Assembly (NCBI GenBank): GCA_964017045.1
Contig: OZ024794.1
Span: 31,910,315 to 31,974,314 of the forward strand
DNA: 64,000 bases
Reading direction: 5' to 3'
Origin: Omphiscola glabra
Taxonomy: Eukaryota; Mollusca; Gastropoda; Lymnaeidae
Below, piece after piece: positions 1 to 12,400 of this stretch (positions within the stretch are counted from its first letter, which is position 1; every line of letters begins with the position of its first letter). Position numbers and translations under genes: made by a program. The notes under the pieces were generated by a model. The model saw nothing but the letters and a program-made list of their open reading frames with translations. It was not told the DNA's origin and ran no database searches.

Positions 1-441
1 AACCCCCCACTAGTACATGGGAAAACTGCTCATCTGCTGGGATGTGCCATAAAACATTGCCATAACGTAGGACTCTTCCGCCACTCTGGCCTTCCCGCAA
101 CATCTAGTGCTGGGCATTCAGTCAACGGATGCGCTATAGTTTCTAGAGACCAGGCTGCAATGCCTGCAGGTCGGGTCACTGTTGTCTAGCCCGTGAAAGT
201 ATGCGTTAGCAGGGCAATGTTCTGTTTTCATATGGGTCACCAGACTATGCTGTCAGCGACTCAACTACCACCAAGGTTCCTGTTTAATCCTGCTCAATTG
301 GCCAGTCCACAGCTTATGTCGTGAGCTGAAGAGTTTGCACATTCTGATCACCCACACGCCCAAACAGAAACAAAACGTTCAATTAATCCTAGCCTGGTAA
401 ATAAATGACATTGTTGGAAGCAGATGACATCAGTTACTCAC

Positions 442-3400
442 GTCCGTCCCCAGATATTTGCACACCGACCGTGGCGTCCGTCTTCCCCACAGAGAATGTC
501 TGTATCTTGATGGGTTTGTTTTTGTAATACACGACCAGGTCGTAATCGCCCTGGAAACCCCTGACAGTGAAAGATGTTCCCGCCGACAGCGATCTGTTCA
601 GATGTGTGCTCCATTCTTCTTTGATCAGATGGAGATAGCGCTGACCGGCCTTGTCCAGCTGTGGATACAATCATATTGTCCAAGAGATCTTCAAGCATTT
701 TAAGACATAGTTTTCAAAAGTCAAGTGTATTAAATACGAACAAGTGATAGTGTTGGAAAAAATCAAATAGTTCAAATTTATTATATTTCAATAAAAATTG
801 TATCTCTTTCAAAATAACATTTGATGGTAAAACTTACTAATCAGTTAAACGCTTTTCAAAATGCATAATTCTCTATGTTACAATGTCACTAACGCTACCA
901 GATGGCGCAGATTTCATTTAATAAAATTACCGATACATGTGTCAAATAAGATTCTTGAAAATACTGCAAATGAATTTGGTGCGTACGATTTTCTTTTGTT
1001 TTACGGAAATAGTTTGTGTGATAAATCTGCGGTCTAATAGGCGGTGGAACATTAGAATATTACTATATAGTTCAGGGGCGTTGGCGCACCACTGGGTGGA
1101 GGAGAAAACATTTGAAATTTATCAAGTTACTTTAGTGAATGGGAAGTTCAAGCATTACGACCGACATTGTTGGGTGGGCTATAAATAGAAATAAAAGAAA
1201 AATAAAGAGCTCTCTCAGTCTCATATAATTGTGGCGGAGAAATACTATTTCCTAAAGTAATAACAAAATCAATTTAATAAGGTTCATGCCAAAGCCGCCT
1301 CTAAGCCAATTGGTCTTAAATAACATATATATGCATATCGCCCCAACCCCACAACCCGCATTAATCACAGAGTGTTCTGAAAATTTGTAACTTTATGAAC
1401 AAGACAAACAATTTGAAAAACAATCGGCAGAAACGGTACCTAGCACGAAGCTCTTGACCCACCACTCACGAAGAGCGGCGTCCCCAGCCCCGATCCAACG
1501 AAATGGAACACCGTAAAGCCGGACAGAGGCCGATGGCCTCCCAGCTGCTAAACAGCGGTCGCAGAATGTCTTCATTGTGGAGACATGCTGTACGAACAAG
1601 ACGGAATCAGGACTAAAGTGTGTAGCTTTAAGTTTAAAATAAAATAATTTCTTAGATTGAACAGAGTGTTCAATATTTAATAATGCATTCGTGAACAACT
1701 AGCCGTATATGAACTGCCGTGGACAAGGGCCATTTGGGGATCAATGTCGTGATCCCAGAATCCCCAGAAAATGATCCCTTCAACAGCCGGGTGACTGAAG
1801 TAAAGTCTCAGGGCTGTCTCATACCTGGCGAAAAAAAAATGCAGACAACGACAGATAGTTAAGAATCAATTCTTTGCAATTGTACCACTTAATTGCTTCA
1901 TATATCTATATATATTCTAATGAATGCTACTTGTTTAAATTATCTTTAAGACTAGGATGTATACAAAAGACAGAAATTTAATTTTCCTAAATAGAAAGCT
2001 TTATTTGCTTAAACGTTTCAAATCTAGAAACGGGTATCTAATATAAGAATCTTTATATGCTGTAATACAGCATGTCTTTGTAAAATATAGCACGCATCCA
2101 ACATTCTCAAACAAGATATTTTCTTTAACAGAATAGCTCTTTACTAAAAAAATAAAAGGGATCAGACTTGAACAGCGCGTCATTGCAGCCACTCAAACGT
2201 GCTACGAGATCATTTAAACAAATGTTTTTGTCTGGAAAGTACTGCATTCCAAAGATAAAGTTTATCGGCAATAAATCATGCCACCATAGTGTCGAGTAAA
2301 TCCGCCATTTGTGGTTTAGGTTCAAAACCTGTGTGCAGAGTGAATTCCCCCCCCCCCCCCCACAATTGAATATAAATAATATACGTAAAATGGCTAATCC
2401 ACTGACCAATCAGCACGCGTGTTCTCATCGGGTGCTGCCAGATCCAGTTCCGTTATCCAAAGCGGTATGCCAGGTTGTGCCAGAAGGTCCAAACGATACT
2501 GTCAATGAATCAAAGTAACTGTTTGTAATTTAACTGCACTGACTCTAGATTGAGGGTTCTAAAAATCTTCTACAAGGTAGCCCGAGTTTGTTTTGAATGA
2601 GTGTTAAGAAAGAATGGTGGAAAATTGTTTTCACCAATGAAGTCATTCTGTGTGATCACTTGTCACAGACTGAGATCCCATTTTATTTTTTAAACTGCTC
2701 ACAGATAATGAACAGAAACATGTTCGACAATTAAAATGGTGCATACTTACATAAAATTATTGACGAGTGCAAATTTATGATATAATTTCAAACATCTATT
2801 ACTATAGCTGCACGCTATTTTGATGAATTAAATTAATTCACCTGCTTCAAAAATCAACCAAATGATTTAGACTTTGTGAATATTGTATAAGAAAGAGTTT
2901 CAAAACATCGTTTTATCAAGAATAGAAAATAATAGCCCCCCCCCTCCCCTTTCTTTTCCAATCACTCCTCCTGAGTCGCCCGCGAAGCCCAGTCCGTCAA
3001 AAAACAAAACAAAATACAAAGCCTTAATATTTACCTTCATGAGAGTTGGGTCAGGAGCTTCGTAGTGCGGGAAATGACTCTGGACACCGACACCCCCGAG
3101 ACCGACATTTGCCGCCTTGAATTGTTTGATCTGGTCCAAGTAGGCCTGAGTGAGAGGATGAACATTTTTAATTTTGGACATTAAAAACTGAATTTGGGGA
3201 GGAAAAAAAAAAACAAGAACAAAGACTATTATGTTACGACGCGTATCGCTGTTCAGAAAGACACTATCTTCCTCTGAAGATATAAATAAGTTAATCAACG
3301 CATGGAAGATCATTGCTGAGCACCACTCCTGCTGGCGAACATCAGTGTATATTGGCGTCAAAATGGCAGAAGATGCTCGAAAAGAAGCCCTTGCAACAAA

Positions 3401-6400
3401 AAGAGCAAACCGGAAGGCCAAATCTAACCAGGAGTCAATGTTCTCTTGCGAGAAATGCAGCCATGACTGCCATTCCAGGATCGGCCTTATAGTGAGCACC
3501 TTGATAAAGTGAACCATGCTCAAACGTCTCGCGAAGACGAAAGGATGCAAAACATAAATAAATCCGTCTACGTCATAGATCAAGTCTACGTCATAGATCA
3601 ATACCTTTCGACGTATTTCAATGAATTTATTTTACCTCAACCTTTAGATATACTCACCTTTACTGATATCTATATTTAATGCTTATAGTCAAGGTAACAG
3701 AACCGAGGCGACGGGAGTGTGAATCCTTCCGCCCCCTACCCCCCGAAGCCGTCGCCACTATCACAAGAGGCACCATCGTATAATTTTTTTTTCTGGTTTT
3801 AACACATGACAACACAGAGCAAATCAAAGATCATTTTATAAAACATAGGACTTTTGAGTTTCTAGCTCTAGGCGAGACAGCAATGTGTACACCTTTAAAG
3901 TCAGCACTGTTTAAACCCGTCAGTCAGCACTGTGTACACCTCTAAAGTCAGCACTGTTTACACCTTCAAAGTCAGCACTGTGTACAACTTTAAATTCAGC
4001 ACTGTGTACACCCTTAACGTCAGCACTGTGTACACCCTTAAAGTCAGCACTGCGTACACCCTTAAAATCAGCACTGTGTGCACCCTTAAAGTCAGCACTG
4101 TTTACACCTTCAAAGTCAGCACTGTGTACACCCTTAAACTCAGCACTGTGTACACCCTTAATACCTATATAAACTTAACGAATTATATTTTTCAAGATTG
4201 AATATCTTTGATACGCCCACATGATGCGTGTACGAGGAGAGTGTGTTAAATGCGTGGTAGCGGATTCATAGTTTCAGAAAATGGCGATACCATGACTTGG
4301 TTAACGTACAAAAGTGGAGTCCCCGCTGACCACGACGTTGAAGTCATTGAGGAAAAGTCTCGGCGTTGGGTCAGCTGCGTGCACGGCCTGGAACATGTGG
4401 TAGGTGTAGTGCGGGTCGCCTGTGTTGGACTCGAAGAAATGGAAATGGACAAGCTCGTTGTCGACATCCCAATGTGACAGTCTGCGGGGAGAGCGTGATT
4501 GAATGACTGAATGAGGGAGGGAGTGAATGAGTGCGTGAGTGAATGAGTGAGTGAGTGAATGATTGAATGAGTGAATGAGTGAGTGAATGAGTGAGTGAGT
4601 GACAGAGAGAGAGAGAGAGAGAGAGAGATTAATTTATTTTTAATGTTGATAATATATCAATAGATTAGACGTTTAGCAGAGTTCCAGCACGACAAACTTG
4701 CAACGATAAAAAATGGCAGACAGCGCTGTACAAGACATTCTGAGAGGATGTCGGATTGTAGGGAGGCAAAAGTGATCTACAGGCAGAAGCTTAGGGGCAG
4801 ACGGGTTCACCAATCGACCAAGAATGAGATGGATCGACATGTAGAGAAGGACTTTTGTTAGCTAGGGCCCCACACATGAAGGCATAAAGTCATGGGTCGA
4901 TCCGAATGGAAATATGCGGTGGAGAAGGCCAGGGTCCTACATGGGCTGTAGCGCCACTGGTGTTGACTTTCATATTCTATGTTATAGCTAGCAATAAAGA
5001 AATCCTTGCAAATTTTGCATTTATTTTACAATTGATTTCAAACGTTATATTTATATACGTGAAATTTATTTTAAAAGTTAAATTTAGTAACGAAGGGGGA
5101 AATGTTGGGGAAATTATTTACAGTGGATCTCTTGGCTTTGCGGGTCTCTCATTTGTTTCTTCTTCTTCTATACATTAAGGGCCCACGATCAATTTATTGA
5201 TCATTATGGCTCCTATGAATGTAGATGGGATTTGCAATGTCTCTGTGCCTGGTGTTGGTGAGGATATTTCACTGGCTACAAGAGTAACTGTTTGAGGGTA
5301 TCATGCACTAGGGGTTGGAAGGCCTGGGTCAATAGACGCAAATGAGTCAAGTGTTGTCGCCTCAACTGTTCCTTTTGGAAGCTTGTTCCAGTCCCTGATT
5401 GTCTTTCGCAGGAATGAGCAGTTCCTATACTGGCTTCTCGCTGGTATGAGCCGGAACTGCCTGTCATGGCCTCGTCGCTGTCTATGGGTTTCTTACCGGT
5501 AGTCTCAACCAAGACTGAAAACCATGAGAGATATCATGCTCCTCCCACAGGTTTGGTAACCCGGCGGGATAACAACAGAAACTACATCTTGATCTTAGCA
5601 AAGAGACCGAGTAGTGATAAATGTAGAATCATTACGACCAGCTTTGCAGTTCAAATTACATGTAATGCCACCCAAAGGCATACTCGTGCCCCCCCTGCAA
5701 AGGCTCGCAAACGCCCATTTTTTCACGCCCCTGGACTATACTGATATTCTAATGACCCAACCCGCTTTTACAACGCAGATTTATTTCACCAACAGTTTTT
5801 GAACAAAAAAGAAAATATTTCGCACCAAACGCACTTACGATCTTTTTTTTTAAAAAAAGAATCTCATTTCACGCAGTTGTCGGGAATTTTATATCGTGAA
5901 ATCTTTTTTCCATCATCTTCCCCCTGAACATCAGGGAAAAAAATTAGAGTTGGGGGGCTGAAAATTTGAAAGATTGTGTTGTCAATAGCAACGAGTCTAT
6001 ATGCCAAGTTTCAGCTCGATAGGTTGACGGGAACTGGGTCAATTAGCAGCCCGAAATTTTTTTGCAAGCCATCAACCGATGAAACAAAGCGAAAAAAATA
6101 AGACGAATTTTTAAAAAATGTAATGATTTAAAATTAAACTTTAAATATCTAAAATCAATTCAATAAAATTTACTAAAATAAATGTAAGATCCGCCTAACA
6201 TTCTTATATAAAGTGGTCATGGGGCTGGTGCCGGCAATCCAAGCAAACAGTTATCTCACCCCACAGAAGCCAGGCCGATTAATTAGAGCCAAACACTCAC
6301 TTAACACTCACTTAACACTGACTTAACCTCTGACAACCCCATGAGCAACAATAGCAAATGCTTCACTGTGCATCGGAGTAAAACAGTGCAACATAAACAA

Positions 6401-9400
6401 TAATTATTTCCACGCACAATAATCGCTTGGAACCACCTGGACAACACCGCCGTGAACTCGACATCTATCTAAAGCTTCAAGACTGCCCTGGCATCTGCTA
6501 GGAGCCGTTAGGATGGCAGCATCGCTTCCCCAACCGTTGCACAAATGCCAGTATATGGATGCAGCAACGTACCCTACCAGAACCAGAAGAAAGTTGACCT
6601 AATCCCGGAACAATAGCAAAATTGCTCTGTTAAACATGTCATTGTTACATTTCTCAATAAGGATTTTTTACCTTGACCCAACACAAACAGAAAGTAGAAA
6701 CAAACCAACAGCTAAACAGCACAGACTTACTTCCCTTTAGTGATTCCAGTCATATACTTGATATGTTGGTCCACTGTATCCTTCAATGCTTGACCAGTTA
6801 GTGTTTTTGCATAGCTTGGCACGTTCCCGGGTTTTGCCCAGAACATGCAATGACCACGTACGTGCAATCTGCATCCCGCAGACATTAAAAAAAAATTCGC
6901 TGATTTTGTTTTTCTTTTAAAATTCAAATTATCAAAGATATTATAGGATGATCTAGGCAACAACTTGAGATGTTATGCCATTTTGTTTCGAGTACACTGA
7001 TAATACTACAATATTAGGTGGTGAAATCGCTACAACATTATCTCTATCAATATGATACAGTGGAATACGACTTTCGACTAACAGTCATGTGTTGAAAAAT
7101 GTGCAGGTCTTCCTCACTTGAATAGTCCACGTCTTTGTAAAGAGCGTGTTTCTATAGTATGAACTGACAGTTGGGAGGGTGGTTGGGGATGGTGGTTGGG
7201 GAGGGTGTTTGGGGAGGGTGGTTGGGGATGGTGATTGGGGAGGGTGTTTGAGGAGGGTGGTTGGGGAGGGTGGTTGTAGAGGTTGGTTGAGGAGATTGTT
7301 TTGGGAGGGTGGTTGGGCAAAGTGGTTGGGGAGGGCGTTTGGGGAAGGTGGTTGGAGATGGTACATAGTGAGGGTAGTTAAGGAGGTTGCTTGAAGAGGG
7401 TACCTGGGACATATGTTCTGAAGTACTGAGCAGTAAAAGAAGAGATTTTGTTCAGATTTGTCTGTGTATTATACATCTGGTGTTAAATGTTTTGAATATC
7501 GTGGTTCACTTCAATGTGAAAACGCGTTAATTTGAAGAAGTATGGTCTGTAATTCCTGTACGCTAAACAGCTACATAAGCTGTTCACATCTTCTGAAATT
7601 TTGCAACATTTACTACTCGTTATTTCCGAAAATACTGCTACACTTTCTTACCATATTATTTATTACTATGCTATATTGCCTGTACTTATTTTCTAATATA
7701 CTGCTACATTTCTTACACACATTTTCTTATATACTGCTACATTTTCTGTCAATATTTCATATTAAAACTGCATTTCCTACCCATATCTTCGAATATACTG
7801 CAACATTTCCTACCCATGTTTCCTAACTTCATCAGTTGCCGCCACTGCAACCGAAAAATCTGGATGCTCCTGGAGGAAAATAAAAAGTTTTTGTTTTTTT
7901 TGTTCAAATGATCTAAGTGTAATTTTTCTTAACACTAGCAAGCGAAAATATGTTGTAAACACGGATTTTTTAAAGCAGTAACCAAGATTCACTATAACAT
8001 GGACATTTTTTATGATTAAAAGAAAAAAAGGACATGTCATAGAGATTTGATTTAAAAAAATGTATCTCCATGTTCTCTCGACTCACCCGGGTCCCCCTGT
8101 TGTACGCCCACTTGTACTCCTCGATGGTGACCCAGTTAAACATGTAGTACAGGATGTTCTGAAACTGTCGGAAGTCGGGGTTCACAATGTAGTCCGCGGT
8201 CGCTTGTGTGCCGAAGGGGAACAGATGTTTCGTGTGGTCAATCTGACGAGTGTAAAAAAAAATTAATAAAGTTGATTTGTTTAAACATTCCCCCCCCCCT
8301 CGAGAATAACATATTGAGAGTGAATTCAATGTCAGATTACTATGAGATCGCTAGAAAGACTTTGGCCAAATGAGAAGTTACAGCTAAAGTGAGTTGAAAA
8401 TACAAGATGACTAATAATGAAATTCAAGTCTCTCCTTTCGACACAAAAACACCATTTACCTCGCTGCTAACTTGCTTACTGACCGTCCTCACTCAATACG
8501 TTTTTGTTATACTGCATACAAAATGCAAAACATAAAATTCGCACATGAGCACTATATATTATTGTGCATTAAGAATTTTAATGTAAAAAAAATAATCCAA
8601 ATGGTATCGGATTAATTTTTCTGTATTGTAATAACCTAGTTGACCAAAACAACAGCTTTTTTCACCATGCCTTTGGCGTTAGAGGATAAGATAGTAGATA
8701 CTGCTTTCAGGTCCCAAACATCTCTGCATTTTTTAAAATTGCTTGTGCCTGACGAAGGCTTTTAGCCGATAGCCGAAACGTTCTTTTGATTTTTTTCTCA
8801 TCATTGCTGCTTTCACTTGGCGCAACTTTCTACCGTTATGAGCGGTAAGTTATTTATGTTTACACTTGGCTCAACTCTTCAATGCCCTTTTAATACTGTT
8901 TGACCCATGCTGTGACCGAAAGCCATGACTTCAAATTAAGATGGACATGGAATCTGGGATTCTATTTAAATGACCTGTGTTTGAAGGAAAATTCCCATCG
9001 TTGTACCGGTAGAGCAGTGCTCTAGCACGCTTCATCCCCAAAGGCTCGAAGCGCGGTACAATGTCAACCATACCAAAAGAGAAATGAAACAATCTATACA
9101 TTACCACACCTAAACACAAAACGCAACACCACAAAATTACATATGAGCACAACCATTCAAAGTCCTTCATCCCATCGAAAGCACAAACAATAAAAGCCAA
9201 TATAGTTACACTCAGGAGACAATAGCGTTCAGTCAGGACTTGGAGTGGACCACCCTGTCAAAGTTTTTATGATTGTAACACTCCGTGCATAGACATAAAT
9301 AATCATGAGGGATAGCATGGCGTACCTGCACTCTTAGGTCGTTGACGTTTAAATTTGAAGCCACGTTGAAACTGTTGATTAATTAACATCCAATCAACAT

Positions 9401-12400
9401 TTTTAATACAATATTTTCTGCATTTAATATATGAAGAGGAAATTGTAATATTCAAACTCAACAAAAAAAAAAAAAAAAAATCAGGCCCCTTAGAATTAAC
9501 GATTCCTCAGAAAAAAATCGAAAGAAGAGAAAGAATAAAAAAAGACAGAAAAAGGGGGGAAAATTATACATATAGTCGGACAAAATGAATGGATTTATAA
9601 CAGTGGCGTAGGAGGGGGATGTGGAAGGGGCGTTCCATCCCGGGTGTAATTTTTCTGTATATGGAGGGGGTTGCATTTTTTGTCCGATTGCCGAGCTTTT
9701 TTATCTCAGTGGGTGACAAAACGCTTGGCCTGACCCGGGCGGCACCAACCTTAGCTACGCCACTGATTTAGAATCAAAACAATTTTGATTTATTGATTAT
9801 CTTGAATTTTTAAGTTTCATTGTACTTTTTTTAAAAACCTTTAAATGATCTATTTTCTTTAAAAATGTCTGTTTTTAAAAATAACCCCGTGTACATTGTC
9901 TCCACTATTAGATCTAATAGACTCGTCTCACTTGAAGTGAACGTTGCTCTTCCTGAGAGATTCGATCCTGCTGTTGGCCTCCGCCTTCCAATTCGTGTCT
10001 GCGGCTATTTCCGTCAGCGACGCGTCATCAACATAAAAGTCGACGTGCGGGGCCAACCCTTCGACGTAGATCTTAGCCTGGGTGTATTCTTGGACAGACG
10101 AACATGGACACATTTTGTTATATAATAATCAGATCTTTGAAAATTTATGACTGGTTTGATATTTAAAATAATTTAGACCGATTGAAAGAAACAAGACTAC
10201 GCCAATGCTAAAAATTGAACAACACCCCCCCCCCCCCCAAAAAAAAAATAAAATAAAAATAAATGATAAATTTAAGAAAGAACATAATAAGAATTATTTA
10301 ATTGGGAAGTGGATTTTGTGATAAAATACTTTTAGAATGAGACTTTGAGAAAATAATTTGACCATTGAATTATGGGCGTTAACAGAGAGAGGGGGGAGGG
10401 CGAGATGGACCAGAATGCAGAATTTCACATTTTGTATGCAACACTAGCCGGGGCAATGCAGCGATGTTGAGCGTGTGAAATACGGGAAGACGTGTGTAAA
10501 CTATAATAACAATTGCAGATGGTACTCCATGTCTCTAACAATATTTAGTTGTACTGACTCTACATAGAAGGGGTGGTGATTAAGTGACTATATGTACGCA
10601 GCTAAAGACTCGGCGACCCTATATAAAGGGGGTAGCGACTCATTGACGGGTACTTAAACTTTTTTCGATGGCTTGTAAATTTTCATTGAACGTAGTGATA
10701 ATGAGCGTATGAAAAATCAATACCGTAGGCGATTACCAGTCAGAGCTCAGAGCAACCTACGAACCTTAACTCAGTGAGCTTATGGAATGTAGTGCAACTA
10801 AAAGTCACTGTCCCCAACTCTTAATCTATTTCGTACACAAATAAACTTTGATGTCAAATTTCAAGGTGTTGAATATAATAAAACAAATGAAAACGCACAG
10901 GGGACGGAGGGACTGTTACAAATGCTTTACTTCTTAATTCCCTTGGGGCGGACAAGATCCACTAGGGCATTATTACACAGGACAGTCCTTATTACATATA
11001 GCTTAACGAATTGTATCTTCTTTCTTTAAAATGTCCTACCTAAATGTTTCATTAATAATACATTACTGGTGAACAGCGATTGTATTAAACGCATAAGAAT
11101 ATATAAAAACAATCAGGCTTAATTTTAATAGCATGTGATAATATTAAATAGATGATGTAGCTCAATATAGTTTTCAAAAATATCTTTTATCATTACCTCT
11201 GTTCGGCACAACAAAATCTGCCCCTAGCTGCACCCATCCATCGGCGGCGGTCAAGAATGGTCGATGAGTTATAGAGATGTATTCGTCCGCTCCTGTGTAT
11301 GGGTAAACCAAAATGGCGTTAAAGGCTTGTTGGTGGAGTTGACTTCTTTCCAACAACGCTCATAACACTGAGTTATTTATTTGCTACTTTAATGTTAGTA
11401 CACAAAACCAAAAAACGGTTAAGAGTGTTTACCTAGTGGCTCCACGCGAGGCGTCTTAAGAGCCTATTCTTATGAACAGGACAACATCCAGCGCTTCAAA
11501 CACCAACCACTGATCTATTCTACTTTAGAAAAACAGTAAACTATCGAGCCGAAGCTCATGAAATCTTCCCCAACGCAACCTTCGCTAAACTCATCTGGCC
11601 ATCAACTACTCCCCCAGTTGTCTCTATTCCAGTCATAAATTATCAATAACTGATACTCACCAGTATCCTTTCGTTTTAGGTCGAGACTGACTGCAGCTGT
11701 CTGGTACATAGTGCCTGGCTGGTCACTGACCAAACGAATGTAAATACTGAAGGCGTAACGGCCCCCAGGTTTGACGTGAATCAGCTGTCCTGGACCGTTC
11801 CATGACTGAGTTCTGTTCAATGAACAAGATACAATGCAGACTTATTGATACCATGTTCAAAAACTGTATGCTTCCCCGAAGTGTTTGGATATGAAAACAG
11901 TCATATCCGTAAATAGAATTTGTATTATTCTAGCGAAGTAACATTTATTTATTTATTTTTTTTTGGTTTGGGATGGGTTTCCGCCCTAGGCGACAATTTT
12001 ATTATACATTTTTAGTGGCGAGTTTTTCAACGACGGCGAGTGTAAAAAGTATTGGAACTCCACGCGTGGCCTTAACCCTGGCTATGTCACAGGACTCGGG
12101 AACTATTAAAAAAAATAGTACAGAAAATTTCTAAAAGGCGTGAGATAAATGCCATCAAATGAAACGTTTCATAAATCCATGCACGGTTGATTGAAACTGT
12201 TTGAGCAGTGTGAAAATACAAAGTGGGTTATTGCGATGTTTGATATGCTTCAGTCGCCACATTTGAGTGGGGTGTCAAATCCGCTCCTGGAACTGATACC
12301 GAATCCTTGTTTTGAGAGTGGCTAGAGGTCTTAAAATTTTTACTAGTTTTTACCACTCAGAGTGAGGAAGCTTTGGACGCTCCTACGAAATCAATACATC

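Noticed and set aside
458..703. Plus-strand ORFs over exon 13 (also at 4250-4477, 8060-8266, 9865-10125, 37510-37935)
   Set aside because: Antisense shadows of GH10 exons, open because of codon bias on the coding strand.
1393..1698. Minus-strand ORF with FCDRCLAAGRPSASVRLYGV
   Set aside because: Between exons 12 and 13 of gene a but with no counterpart in the same intron of b, c or d and no recognised family; may be a retroelement piece.
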